Origin: Kiloniellaceae bacterium
Lineage (GTDB): Bacteria > Pseudomonadota > Alphaproteobacteria > Kiloniellales > J153
NCBI GenBank assembly: GCA_021776115.1
Contig: JAJFGN010000041.1
Location: 1-64,000, forward strand
Direction of reading: 5' to 3'
DNA length: 64,000 bases
How positions within the stretch are numbered: position 1 is the first letter of the stretch; the number at the start of each line of letters is the position of its first letter. Made by a program: the position numbers and the translations under genes. Below the pieces are notes generated by a model. That model saw nothing but the letters and a program-made list of their open reading frames with translations, did not search any database and was not told the DNA's origin. This document shows positions 51,689 through 60,774 of the stretch, one piece after another.

Positions 51689-52960
51689 ATGCGAAAAGAC
51701 GAGCTAGCTGGGCCATTAAGGCAACCTTATACCCCGGAACGCGGCTTTGGGACAGCGCACGCGGCCAGGGAAGGATACGAGCACATCTGGTTTGTGGTGC
51801 CGCCTGCGCCGCCTGAAGAATTCCCGGCAGGCATTCCGGCGGGAACGATCAGCCGGGCAAACACGATTCTGCAAAGCCGCCCGGACCCTGCGGACGCTTC
51901 CGAGCTGGACCTGCTGGCAGCATATCTTTTTGCCGGGCGCGAGGCGGTGTCGTCTTCGCGCATGGAAGGCACATGGTCCACCATCGATAACGTGCTGACT
52001 CCCGGTGAGGTTTACGATCAGGACGAAGGCAAGTCTGAGCATCTTTCTGTCCGGGGCTACGCCACCGCCCTTGAATACGGCTTTGGGCAAATCCAGCAGC
52101 ACGGCATGGACGCCCTTACCACAGAACTTGTGTGCCATCTGCACGATCTGGTGATGCGCAAAGACCCCGATTTTCACGGGATTGCCGGACGGGTGCGCAC
52201 GCCGGGTCTGCCAGGCGACGTTGTGCAAATCGGCGGCGGCGGCAGGAAAGAGGATGCGGTCTATAATCCCGCGCCGCCCGAACATGCCGCGCGCTGTCTG
52301 GAAGATGTTATGGGCTGGATGCGGAACAAAACGCTCATTGAGCTAGGCGATGCCGGAATGGGGATGAGCCTGCCCGTCCGCATGGCCATCGGCCACGCCC
52401 ATTTCGAGGCGGTGCACCCTTTCAGCAACGGCAACGGACGTGTCGGGCGTATTTTATGGCCTCTGCAAATGGCAGCGGCAGGCCATCTGCCACTTTATCT
52501 CTCCGGCTATGTCGAACAAAACAGGCATGAATATGGGCAGGCTTTACAGGAGGCGCAAAAGCAACTCTCCTATGGCCGCATCGCCCAATTCGTGGCAAAT
52601 GCCATTATCGGCTCTCACGAAGAAGAAAAGATGAGCAAAGCCGTGATCGGCAGCCTTCCCGGCCTGTGGCAACAACGGGGCCGGTTCCGAAAGGATTCAT
52701 CGGCGGCGCGGGCGCTGGCGGTCATTATCAGGATGCCCATTGTCACCGCCAGGATTTTGTCCAAAGAACTGGAAGTATCCTTTCAAGCGGCCTCGAACGC
52801 CTTGAACGCACTTGAAAGCAAGCATGTCATCCGCGAGCGGACCGGCCATGGCCGTAACCGGGTCTTTGCCGCTGAAGAAGTCATTGCGGCACTAGCACGG
52901 CCCTTCGGTGAAGAGCCGGATATCGCTCTGGAAGGCGCACGCCGTACGCTTGGTATATAA
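51689..52960 (+). CDS. Fic family AMPylase-type protein with C-terminal winged helix
   Basis: The 423-residue protein has a Fic_N-like region (EGTWSTIDNVLTPGEV, ~92-107), a Fic domain with the active-site loop HPFSNGNGRVGR (~244-255) and a C-terminal winged helix (~350-400, TARILSKELEVSFQAASNALNALESKHVIRERTGHGRNRVFAAEEV). Fic proteins transfer AMP or another nucleotide to Tyr/Thr of target proteins. An inhibitory (S/T)xxxE(G/N) helix may be the Ser-Ser-x-Met-Glu-Gly near 87-92. The palindrome upstream fits autoregulation by the winged helix. It arrived with a VirD4 fragment, indicating a conjugative element origin. Confidence 0.92.
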   Translation: MRKDELAGPLRQPYTPERGFGTAHAAREGYEHIWFVVPPAPPEEFPAGIPAGTISRANTILQSRPDPADASELDLLAAYLFAGREAVSSSRMEGTWSTIDNVLTPGEVYDQDEGKSEHLSVRGYATALEYGFGQIQQHGMDALTTELVCHLHDLVMRKDPDFHGIAGRVRTPGLPGDVVQIGGGGRKEDAVYNPAPPEHAARCLEDVMGWMRNKTLIELGDAGMGMSLPVRMAIGHAHFEAVHPFSNGNGRVGRILWPLQMAAAGHLPLYLSGYVEQNRHEYGQALQEAQKQLSYGRIAQFVANAIIGSHEEEKMSKAVIGSLPGLWQQRGRFRKDSSAARALAVIIRMPIVTARILSKELEVSFQAASNALNALESKHVIRERTGHGRNRVFAAEEVIAALARPFGEEPDIALEGARRTLGI

Positions 52961-53033
52961 GTCTGCTTCCGTGTCGAAGCTGCCTTATCCGCCTCACTTC
53001 TTTGAAGTTACGGCGTGACAGCCTTCTCGTAGC

Positions 53034-53265
53034 CCTCACTTCGGCGAAGGCAGCTTGCGCTTTGTTCTGCGGCGTCTGTCGGGCATGATGGACCCGCGCG
53101 GGCTCTATCTCGGGCTGCTTGACGGACAGCCGCTGTTTTATTCCGGCAAGGCGCATCTTGTGACCGTCGCGCCTGCGCGCACCGGTAAGGGGGTAGGCGC
53201 CGTCATCCCGAACCTGCTGCATTTCCAGGGCTCGGTTGTCGTCACCGACCCCAAGGCGAGAGACC
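53034..53265 (+). pseudogene. VirD4/TraG coupling-protein fragment
   Basis: A ~75-residue piece containing HFGEGSLRFVLRR and then GLYLGLLDGQPLFYSGKAHLVTVAPARTGKGVGAVIPNLLHFQGSVVVTDPKA, the Walker A region (APARTGKGVG) of conjugation coupling ATPases. Both ends are cut: no start upstream and the frame leaves the family at about 53262, where the next gene begins. It is a scar of an integrative conjugative element or plasmid. Confidence 0.85.
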
Positions 53266-53271
53266 ATAACG

Positions 53272-53970
53272 ATGAAACCTTACCGGACCTTCTTGGCACT
53301 TGCGTGCCTTTCGCTTCTGCTTATCGCGCTTGGGCCAGCGCCGGCCTTGGCGGGCTGCGGCAGCCGCCCGCGGCCAGAAGTCGATTGGTCCAGATGTCAA
53401 AAGATGCACCTGATCTTGCGCAAGGCAGACCTTCGCGGCGCCAATATGGAACGCACTGACCTGACCGCCACGGACCTGATGGGCGCCAATCTCGAGGGTG
53501 CCAATCTCGGCAACGCAAACGTCACGCAGACCAGGTTCCGCCAAGCTAATCTGAAGGGCGCTGATCTGGAGAAGGTCTTCGGCAACCGTGCCGATTTCGA
53601 GGCCGCCGATCTGACCGGCGTCAGCCTCACAAAGGCGGAACTGCCGCGCGCGAACTTTGCCGGCGCGGTTTTCACGCAGGCCGATCTGTCCAAGGCCGAT
53701 CTGGGCCGAGGTAACCTGCGCGGGGCGCGGCTGCAGGACGCAAACCTGAGCAAGGCCATCCTTGCGAGGGCCGACTTCACATCCGCGAACCTGGACGGTG
53801 CGGACTTGACGGCTGCCTACACTCTGCGTACTCAGTTTGCGGGGGCCGATCTGTCCGGGGCGCTCGGCCTCTCCCAGGATCAACTCGACGATGCCTGCGG
53901 CGACGACGGCACCCGGCTTCCGCCTGGGCTTCAGAAACCTGCCTCCTGGCCGTGCCAGGACGATCAATAG
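53272..53970 (+). CDS. Secreted pentapeptide-repeat protein
   Basis: The 232-residue precursor has a signal peptide (MKPYRTFLALACLSLLLIALGPAPALA). The mature part (~49-215) is a chain of A(D/N)LxG-type pentapeptide repeats (ADLRGANMERTDLTATDLMGANLEGANL), which form a right-handed quadrilateral beta-helix. It ends with SQDQLDDACGDDGTRLPPGL. Such proteins have varied roles; a periplasmic one is likely here. ATG 53272 is chosen for the signal peptide; the frame joins the VirD4 fragment upstream. Confidence 0.85.
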   Translation: MKPYRTFLALACLSLLLIALGPAPALAGCGSRPRPEVDWSRCQKMHLILRKADLRGANMERTDLTATDLMGANLEGANLGNANVTQTRFRQANLKGADLEKVFGNRADFEAADLTGVSLTKAELPRANFAGAVFTQADLSKADLGRGNLRGARLQDANLSKAILARADFTSANLDGADLTAAYTLRTQFAGADLSGALGLSQDQLDDACGDDGTRLPPGLQKPASWPCQDDQ

Positions 53971-54101
53971 CACGCCACCGACGTGTCGCTCTCCGGGGCT
54001 ACGGCTACTGACACAGGGCTGTCAGGAGTACTCCGATATAACTTTAAACGTCTCCGTGCATCGCGGAGAGGCAAATCGAAAAGAGGCAGGGGAAGAACTA
54101 A

Positions 54102-54938
54102 ATGACGCGAAAACAGGATCGGAAGCGCGACTCCTTCCGCGCTCTTCACGAAAGGGACGGCGCCTTTATCATTCCCAATCCCTGGGACACCGGAACCGCA
54201 CGCATCCTTGCCTCGGCGGGCTTTGAAGCCCTGGCCACGACCAGTGCGGGCCTGGCGTTCTCGCTCGGCGTGCCAGAGGGCCGCGTGTCCAGGGAGCAGG
54301 CGCTGGCGCACTGCCGCGATATCGTGGCGGCGACCGATTTACCGGTTTCCGCCGATTTGGAGAAGGGCTTCGGCGATACGCCGGAAGACGTGGCGGAGAC
54401 GATCCGCGCGGCAGCGGAAACCGGCCTGGCCGGTTGCTCGATCGAGGACTACACGGGCCGCCACAGCGATCCGATCTTCGAGTTCGATTTGGCGGTGGAG
54501 CGGATCACGGCGGCCGTCGAGGCCTGCCGCAAGTTGCCGCATGATTTCGTGCTGACCGCGCGCGCGGAAAACTTCTTGCACGGCCGCCAGGACCTGGACG
54601 ACACGATCAAGCGCCTGCAGGCCTTCGAGGCGGCGGGCGCCGACGTGCTCTACGCCCCCGGCTTGCGCGATCTCGAGTCGATCCGCACGGTGTGCGCGGC
54701 GGTCGGGAAGCCGGTCAATGTGGTCATGGGCCTGCCCGGCGCGACCTTCGGGGTGCCGGACCTGGTCGAGGCCGGCGTGAAGCGCATCAGCGTCGGCTCG
54801 GCGCTTGCCCGCCTCGCCTATGGCGCGGTGGTCGAGGCGGCGAAGGAGATGGCCGCTCAAGGCACCTTCCGTTTCGCTGACGGCGCCATCGGTTTCAAGG
54901 CGCTGGAAGATATCTTCGCGGCGTATGAGGATACGTGA
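54102..54938 (+). CDS. Isocitrate lyase/PEP mutase family protein
   Basis: The 278-residue TIM barrel of the ICL/PEPM superfamily (2-methylisocitrate lyase-like). GAFIIPNPWDTGTARILASAGFEALATTSAG (~18-48), VSADLEKGFGDTPEDVAETIRAA (~81-103), GCSIEDYTG (~109-117) and FVLTARAENFLHG (~149-161) match. The catalytic Cys loop of true lyases (KKCGH) is not visible, so it may be a different C-C or P-C bond-cleaving member. Substrate unknown. It stands alone. Confidence 0.83.
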   Translation: MTRKQDRKRDSFRALHERDGAFIIPNPWDTGTARILASAGFEALATTSAGLAFSLGVPEGRVSREQALAHCRDIVAATDLPVSADLEKGFGDTPEDVAETIRAAAETGLAGCSIEDYTGRHSDPIFEFDLAVERITAAVEACRKLPHDFVLTARAENFLHGRQDLDDTIKRLQAFEAAGADVLYAPGLRDLESIRTVCAAVGKPVNVVMGLPGATFGVPDLVEAGVKRISVGSALARLAYGAVVEAAKEMAAQGTFRFADGAIGFKALEDIFAAYEDT

Positions 54939-54995
54939 AATAGCCCCTTGCGGCCGGGCGGATCCGCTGCAGGCATTTGAAGCATCAGAGGTAGT

Positions 54996-55892
54996 TTGTC
55001 GGAATTTGACCCCGTGCGGCTCCAGATTGAAGACCTGCCTGTGTTGGGGGTTGGCGTATGGGGTGTAGTTTACGATTTGGACGATGGAACCGTTCTGAAG
55101 TTGGCGAGGCGGGAAGGGGGATTTGGCGACGGGCACAAGAAGGTTAGCCATGAAATCGATGTCATGAAGAGCATCGCCTTTGCCCGATCCAACGTTTCTT
55201 TCAAGGTCCCGCAGTTCGTCGAGTCTGGTTTCATCCCTGAACATTCGAAGCTTTATGGCCGAGGATTCTCGATATGGCTGCGCTCAACCAAGATTGTTGG
55301 GCGCTCCCTTGAAGACAGTGAAGTCGCGCGCCTTGGCGAGAGTGAAAGGAGCGCAATAGCCGCTTCTTTGGCGCGTGCACTGAACGAGTTCCACCGCCTT
55401 CTAGACGGATCTGACATTCACAAGAAGCTGAAGCCGGACGACGTTTTCGAGCTGATGAATCTGGAAGACCTAGCTTTGCGAGAACGGGACCGAGGGCGCA
55501 TCCACAGCGTGGTTCCGTTGTTCGATGCGCACTCCGACCGTCAACTGCGACCAATCCACGGCGACTTCAATATATCGAACGTGCTTGTCGATGAGCGTTT
55601 CGACGTCACCGGCGTCTTGGACTTTGCCGAAGTTTGTTTGGGGACTCTGGAAGATGAGCTTAGCTCTCTCACGACAGAGTTGCCTATTCTCGCGGAAGCC
55701 ATTGTCAACCAGTTTGAGGCCACATCAGGCCACGACATCGATCCCGCACGTCTGCATTTGGCGGAACTCAAACACGATCTGATTAGTCTGATGATTTCCC
55801 GTTACCGTCTCAATCGGCCCAAGGAGGCGCTTGAATGCGAAGAGCGATTCGATCGCAGATTAGCCGAGTCTCCCCGGAGTTTTCCACTGTAA
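54996..55892 (+). CDS. Aminoglycoside phosphotransferase-family kinase-like protein
   Basis: The 298-residue protein with a kinase-like fold: GVWGVVYDLDDGTVLKLAR (~18-36), catalytic loop RPIHGDFNISNVLVDE (~185-200) and metal loop TGVLDFAEVCLG (~204-215). It starts at TTG with GAGG correctly placed upstream. Base composition is lower in GC than the neighbours, which suggests acquisition. The substrate may be an antibiotic, choline, homoserine or another small alcohol; resistance cannot be claimed from sequence. Confidence 0.8.
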   Translation: MSEFDPVRLQIEDLPVLGVGVWGVVYDLDDGTVLKLARREGGFGDGHKKVSHEIDVMKSIAFARSNVSFKVPQFVESGFIPEHSKLYGRGFSIWLRSTKIVGRSLEDSEVARLGESERSAIAASLARALNEFHRLLDGSDIHKKLKPDDVFELMNLEDLALRERDRGRIHSVVPLFDAHSDRQLRPIHGDFNISNVLVDERFDVTGVLDFAEVCLGTLEDELSSLTTELPILAEAIVNQFEATSGHDIDPARLHLAELKHDLISLMISRYRLNRPKEALECEERFDRRLAESPRSFPL

Positions 55893-55969
55893 GGCTGGGC
55901 AGTTGTATGAGAGGCGCTGGGAACTACACCGAAGTCAGCTCGGTTTCCTGCTCATGATCGAGCACGCAC

Positions 55970-56977
55970 CTAAATCACCTGGAACCCGTGGGCATAGGGA
56001 TCGCGCTCGTCGATGAAGATGGTGTTGTAGCCGGTCATGCGCGCCCAACCCTGGATCGACGGCACGATACCTTCGCGGTCGCCAACCTTAGTGGCGGCTT
56101 CGACCTTGCCGTGGAACAGCGAGCCGATGATGCTTTCGTGTACGAAGTCGTCGCCGGGCTTTAGCTTACCGCGCGCGGCCAGTTGCGCCATGCGCGCCGA
56201 AGTGCCGGTGCCGCAGGGGCTGCGGTCTATGGCCTTGCTGCCGTAGAAGACCGCGTTACGGGCATGCGCCTCGGCATGTTGGGGCGCGCCGGTCCAAAGG
56301 ATGTGGGTGACGCCCCGGATGGTCGGATCTTCCGGATGCGCGACCGTGACCGCCTTGTTCAGATTCTCCCGCAGTCCCGGCGACATGCGCACCAAATCTC
56401 CCGCCGTGTAGTCGGCCATATCGCGGTAATTCTTTTGCGGGTCGATGATCGCGTAGAAATTTCCGCCATAAGCGATATCGACGGTAAGGTCGCCCAGGTC
56501 CGGGCATTCGACGCGCAGATTCTCGAGCGCGAGGTAGGCGCCGACATTGTGGAGGCGCACAGACTCCACGTGGCCATCTTGCATTGCGTAATGCGCCTCG
56601 ACCAAGCCAGCGGGCGTATCCAGGCGCAGGACTCCGTCTTCGCGGGGCTGGACCAGGCCGCGTTCCAACGCGAAGGTGACGGTGCCGATCGTGCCGTGTC
56701 CGCACATGGGCAGGCAGCCCGTGGTCTCGATATAGATCACCCCGACATCGCAGTCGGCTCGCAGGGGCGGGTAGAGGATCGCGCCGGACATCATGTCGTG
56801 GCCGCGCGGCTCGAACATCAGACCGGTGCGGATCCAATCGTAGCGCTTCATGAAATCCTGGCGCCGCGCGCTCATGGTGTCGCCCGACAAGGCCGGTCCG
56901 CCGCCCACGACCAGACGCACCGGGTTGCCGCTGGTGTGGCCGTCGATGCAAAAGAAGGTGTTGGGTTTCTGAGCCAT
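55970..56977 (-). CDS. Proline racemase-family enzyme, probably hydroxyproline 2-epimerase
   Basis: The 335-residue enzyme has both acid-base Cys: LPMCGHGTIG (~90) and DRSPCGTGTSAR (~252). Two Cys indicate an epimerase or racemase (4-hydroxyproline 2-epimerase, or proline racemase) rather than the dehydratase with Thr/Ser. FCIDGHTSGNPVRLVVGG marks the N-terminus. It interconverts trans-4-hydroxy-L-proline and cis-4-hydroxy-D-proline, in the hydroxyproline catabolic route. It is divergent from the SDR/FAH/hydrolase operon; function is a family-based inference. Confidence 0.87.
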   Translation of the reverse strand: MAQKPNTFFCIDGHTSGNPVRLVVGGGPALSGDTMSARRQDFMKRYDWIRTGLMFEPRGHDMMSGAILYPPLRADCDVGVIYIETTGCLPMCGHGTIGTVTFALERGLVQPREDGVLRLDTPAGLVEAHYAMQDGHVESVRLHNVGAYLALENLRVECPDLGDLTVDIAYGGNFYAIIDPQKNYRDMADYTAGDLVRMSPGLRENLNKAVTVAHPEDPTIRGVTHILWTGAPQHAEAHARNAVFYGSKAIDRSPCGTGTSARMAQLAARGKLKPGDDFVHESIIGSLFHGKVEAATKVGDREGIVPSIQGWARMTGYNTIFIDERDPYAHGFQVI

Positions 56978-57099
56978 GAACCGCATCCTGGAGACAACCG
57001 GGAGCATAACCGCCCGGCCGGGTAATCGCTAGGCCGTGACAGGGCCGGTACCTATAGGGCAGGCTATGGATTCTATCCACTAGGATATGGGGAGCAGCC

Positions 57100-57846
57100 A
57101 TGAGTGAAGCGGGTATCTTGCGGCCCGGCGCGGTCGCCCTGGTGACGGGCGCCAGCGCCGGGATCGGCCTCGCGACGGCGGAAGCGCTGGCCGCCAAGGG
57201 GCTTCGCGTGATCTGCGCGGCGCGCGACAAGACCCGCCTGGACGGCTTGGCCGCGCGGTTGGAGGGCGCGCACGCCCTGGCGCTGGACGTCGCCGACGCC
57301 GAATCATGTGGCGGGTTATTGCGGCGCCTGCCCAAGGACTTGCGCGAGATCGATATCCTGGTCGCCAATGCCGGGCACGATGTCGGTGGCCGCAAGCGCT
57401 TCGACGAGGGCGATGTCGAGGACTGGGCGCGCACCGTGGAGACCAATGTGACCGGAATGATCCGGACCTGCCATGCCGTACTTCCCGGCATGTTGGCGCG
57501 CAATCGGGGTCACGTGGTGACCTTGGGCTCGATCGCGGGCTTACGGACTTACACCCACGGGTCGATTTACAGCGCGACAAAATACGCAGTGCGCGCCTTC
57601 ACGGAAGGGTTGCGGGCCGATTATGCCGGGACAGATCTGCGCATCACCGAAATCCTGCCGGGCATGACCCGCACCGAGTTCGCCGCGCGCCGCTTTCAAG
57701 ATCGAGCGCGCGGCGAGGAATTTTACGATACCTTCGCCGCGACCCTGGACCCTGCGGATATCGCCAACGCCATTCTTTATGCCTTGGACCAGCCGCCGAA
57801 CGTCACCGTGGCGCAGATGGTGGTGGTCCCAACGCGCGAAGCCTAG
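57100..57846 (+). CDS. Short-chain dehydrogenase/reductase (YdfG-like)
   Basis: The 248-residue SDR has the cofactor motif TGASAGIGLA (~15-24), NAG (~90-92), Ser in LGSIAG (~142) and YSATK (~156-160). The RDK pattern after strand 2 (AARDKTRLDGLA) favours NADP. YdfG-type enzymes oxidise 3-hydroxy acids such as L-allo-threonine and serine or reduce malonic semialdehyde. It starts the operon with the FAH-family and alpha/beta hydrolase genes. Confidence 0.9.
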   Translation: MSEAGILRPGAVALVTGASAGIGLATAEALAAKGLRVICAARDKTRLDGLAARLEGAHALALDVADAESCGGLLRRLPKDLREIDILVANAGHDVGGRKRFDEGDVEDWARTVETNVTGMIRTCHAVLPGMLARNRGHVVTLGSIAGLRTYTHGSIYSATKYAVRAFTEGLRADYAGTDLRITEILPGMTRTEFAARRFQDRARGEEFYDTFAATLDPADIANAILYALDQPPNVTVAQMVVVPTREA

Positions 57847-57858
57847 GAGCGTCGGACA

Positions 57859-59040
57859 GTGGGTTTTACCTTAGAGTCTCACTCGACTTTGCCGGAGGAC
57901 GGTGAGGCCGGCACTTTGATTGGGCGTGCTTGGGTACCAGGACGCCCCGGGGGGCCGGCCGTGGTGGTCGTCGAAGACGGTCAGGTGGTCGATATCACGC
58001 TTGCCGCGCCGACCATCGCGCATGTTCTGGAGGCGGACTCGCCGATCGGCTTTATCCGCGCCGCACGCCGGGGCGAGACATTGGGATCGCTTGCGGAGGT
58101 TCTGGCGAATACGCCGCCCGACGGCCGTGACGAAATTCGGCCGCGCTTGCTGGCGCCGTGCGATTTGCAGGCGATCAAGGCGGCCGGCGTCACCTTCGTC
58201 GACAGTCTCTTAGAGCGCGTGATCGAGGAACGCGCCAAGGGTGATCCCACGCAAACGGCGGCCATCCGGCGCGATCTGGCGCGGACGGCGGGCGCTGAGC
58301 TGAGCTCGGTCAAGCCGGGCTCGGCCGCGGCCGAGCGATTGAAGGACGCACTCATTGAACGGGGCCTGTGGTCGCAGTATCTGGAGGTCGGCATCGGTCC
58401 TTACGCCGAGATTTTCACCAAGGCGCAACCGATGTCGGCGGTCGGCACCGGGGTGGATATCGGCTTGCATCCCGATTCGACCTGGAACAACCCGGAGCCG
58501 GAAGTCGTGCTGGTCATTGACCCGCGCGGGCGCATCGTCGGCGCGACCCTGGGTAACGACGTCAACTTGCGCGACTTCGAAGGCCGCAGCGCTCTTTTGC
58601 TAGGCCGGTCGAAGGACAACAATGCGTCCTGTGCGCTCGGGCCTTTCATCCGGCTGCTCGATGACAGCTTCCATTTGGACGATCTGCGCCAGGCCGAAGT
58701 CAAGCTGGTCATCGAGGGCGAGGATGGCTACCGGCTGGAAGCGGCAAGTTCCATGAGCGCCATCAGCCGCGACGTGACCGAACTTGCCGCCCACACGATC
58801 AACCGGACACACCAGTATCCCGACGGGGTGCTGCTTTTTACTGGAACCATGTTCGTGCCGGTGCAGGACCGTGATAAAACGGGCGAGGGCTTCACCCACA
58901 AGGCCGGCGATATCGTGCGAATCTCGGCAGGCAAGCTCGGCGGCCTGGCGAACCGTGTCGATCGGTCGGATCGCCTGCCGCCCTGGGATTTCGGCGTGCT
59001 GGAATTGATGCGTAATCTGGCCGCGCGCGGATTGCTGTGA
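57859..59040 (+). CDS. Fumarylacetoacetate hydrolase-family protein
   Basis: The 393-residue protein starts at GTG. The C-terminal FAH barrel has IGPYAEIFTKAQPMSAVGTGVDIGLHPDSTWNNPEPEVVLVIDPRGRIVGATLGNDVNLRDFEGRSALLLGRSKDNNASCALGPFI (~173-259), the long-form FAH group that acts on 2-keto acids (for example 3-deoxy-2-keto sugar acid dehydratases). The metal-binding Glu in EPEVVLVID and Asp in NDVNLRD are present. Likely final steps in degradation of a sugar acid or of hydroxyproline products. Confidence 0.85.
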   Translation: MGFTLESHSTLPEDGEAGTLIGRAWVPGRPGGPAVVVVEDGQVVDITLAAPTIAHVLEADSPIGFIRAARRGETLGSLAEVLANTPPDGRDEIRPRLLAPCDLQAIKAAGVTFVDSLLERVIEERAKGDPTQTAAIRRDLARTAGAELSSVKPGSAAAERLKDALIERGLWSQYLEVGIGPYAEIFTKAQPMSAVGTGVDIGLHPDSTWNNPEPEVVLVIDPRGRIVGATLGNDVNLRDFEGRSALLLGRSKDNNASCALGPFIRLLDDSFHLDDLRQAEVKLVIEGEDGYRLEAASSMSAISRDVTELAAHTINRTHQYPDGVLLFTGTMFVPVQDRDKTGEGFTHKAGDIVRISAGKLGGLANRVDRSDRLPPWDFGVLELMRNLAARGLL

Positions 59041-59849
59041 AGCGGCTCAAAGCAGCCACGGCGGTGGAGCAGGGCCGTTCCTTTTTTGTCGAAGCGGCGG
59101 GCCACCGCCTGCACGCGCAAAAAATAGACGCGGCGGCGCGCGAGGGCGCGCCCAGTCTGGTCTTCCTGCACGAGGGCCTCGGCAGCATCGGCCAATGGCG
59201 CGGCGTGCCTGAGGACCTGTGCCGCCTGACCGGTCTGCCCGGTCTGGTTTACGAACGCTGGGGCTTCGGCCGCTCGGCGCCCTTGGTTCTGCCCCGGTCC
59301 AAGGACTACATGCATATCGAGGCGACGAAGGCTCTACCCGATGTCCTAGCAGCCTGTGGGATCGAGCGGCCAATCTTGGTTGGGCATAGCGACGGCGGCT
59401 CCATCGCGCTGCTTTATGTGGCGGCCGGCCTCGAAAGCGTGACGGCGTGTATCAGTATCGCGGCTCACGTCTTCGTCGAAGACATCACGATCGAAGGCAT
59501 AGGGGAGGTTATGACCCGTTGGGACAGCGGCGAGCTAAAGCCGCGCCTGGCGCGCTATCACGGCGACAACACCGAGCCCATGTTCCGGGGTTGGGCCGAG
59601 ACCTGGATGCGCGAGGATTTCCGCGACTGGAACATCGAAGCCTGCCTGCCGGGTATCGTGTGTCCGACTCTTGTCATCCAGGGCGAGCGCGACGAGCACG
59701 CCACCTTGGCCCAGGTCGAGGCCATTGCACGCGGCGTGTCCGGCCCGGTGGAGACCTACGTCGTGCCCGAATGTGCCCACTCTCCGCACCTCGAGGCGCG
59801 GGCCGAGGTTCTGGCGCGCATAACGGCGTTTATAGAGACGCTCGCGTAA
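59037..59849 (+). CDS. Alpha/beta hydrolase
   Basis: The 270-residue hydrolase has nucleophile Ser in VGHSDGGS (~118), Asp/Glu in QGERDEHA, and His in CAHSPHLEA (~250). Oxyanion motif LVFLHEGLGS (~39-48). It starts at GTG overlapping the FAH stop (GTGA), so it shares the operon. The substrate is unknown; an ester, thioester or lactone in the same pathway is likely. Confidence 0.88.
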   Translation: MKRLKAATAVEQGRSFFVEAAGHRLHAQKIDAAAREGAPSLVFLHEGLGSIGQWRGVPEDLCRLTGLPGLVYERWGFGRSAPLVLPRSKDYMHIEATKALPDVLAACGIERPILVGHSDGGSIALLYVAAGLESVTACISIAAHVFVEDITIEGIGEVMTRWDSGELKPRLARYHGDNTEPMFRGWAETWMREDFRDWNIEACLPGIVCPTLVIQGERDEHATLAQVEAIARGVSGPVETYVVPECAHSPHLEARAEVLARITAFIETLA

Positions 59850-59861
59850 GCCGGGACAGTC

Positions 59862-60668
59862 TTACTCGGGCACGGTGCCGCGCACGGCCCAGGCGCGGGC
59901 AATCAAGTGGATACGTCCGTCGGGCTCCGCCGGCAGGGTCTGTTCCAGCCGATCCCGCAGGGCGGCGCGCGCGCCATCGTCTAGGGACATACAATAGGCG
60001 GGCGCCGGGCCGACCCCGGCCAGGAACGGCGTCCAATAGTCCTCGAAATCCTCGAAGATGGTGGGAACCTCGATGGTGTGGTCCTCGACCTCCTCAAGCC
60101 CGGACGACTGAAACAACTGCGTCAGAGGGCCAGGGGCGGCCAGTGGAAAGCGTGCCCCCTCGTCGAGGTCTTTGGCCGCCGGATCCAAGGCGACAGCCGC
60201 ATCCCAGAAGCGCCGTATCAGCTGCATCTCTCCCGTGTAATCCCAAACAAAGGCGGCCACCGTGCCGCCCGGACAAACCGCGCGGCGCATCTCCGCGACC
60301 CCGCTCGCTGGGTCGGGCAGAAAATTCAAAACCAAGCCACTGACCGCGACATCGAAGGAATTGTCGCCGACCGGTAGGGCTTCGGCCGAGCCGATTCGAA
60401 AGGTGACCGCCGGATGTTGTTCCTTGCTGCGGGCATAAGCCAGAAATCCGTCGGATGGATCGATCCCGACAACCCGGCTGGCCAGGCCGTGTTCCAGCGC
60501 GACCTGAGTTAGAACGCCGGTGCCGCAGCCGACATCCAGCCATCGCCGGTCTGGCGGTTCGGCCAGCCAATCGACAAAGGCATTTCCCGCGAAATAGCTC
60601 CAGCGCCCGATGTAAGGATCGTATGCCTCGCCCGCCGCCCAGTTATCGTCAACGCCATGACGTACCAT
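59862..60668 (-). CDS. Class I SAM-dependent methyltransferase
   Basis: The 268-residue protein: RWLDVGCGTGVLTQVALEHG (~42-61), VVGIDPSDGFLAYAR (~67-81), FRIGSAEALPVGDNSFDVAVSGLVLNFLPDP (~91-121), as in UbiE/Coq5-like or small-molecule methyltransferases. The region after ~190 (EVEDHTIEVPTIFEDFEDYWTPFLAG) resembles a lid of type 11 methyltransferases. Convergent with the alpha/beta hydrolase gene, 12 bases apart. Confidence 0.85.
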   Translation of the reverse strand: MVRHGVDDNWAAGEAYDPYIGRWSYFAGNAFVDWLAEPPDRRWLDVGCGTGVLTQVALEHGLASRVVGIDPSDGFLAYARSKEQHPAVTFRIGSAEALPVGDNSFDVAVSGLVLNFLPDPASGVAEMRRAVCPGGTVAAFVWDYTGEMQLIRRFWDAAVALDPAAKDLDEGARFPLAAPGPLTQLFQSSGLEEVEDHTIEVPTIFEDFEDYWTPFLAGVGPAPAYCMSLDDGARAALRDRLEQTLPAEPDGRIHLIARAWAVRGTVPE

Positions 60669-60774
60669 TATCCAGCTTCCCCCCTGGACTATTTTTCCCG
60701 AATCGATCCCTTTAACGGATTCGACATAGATATCTTAAGGTTGTGCGGCCGCATCGGTCTAGATCGCATTGCGG

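Noticed and set aside
54996-55892. Naming the kinase-like gene an antibiotic-resistance enzyme
   Set aside because: Only the general kinase fold motifs are visible; family members act on many alcohols and the substrate cannot be read.
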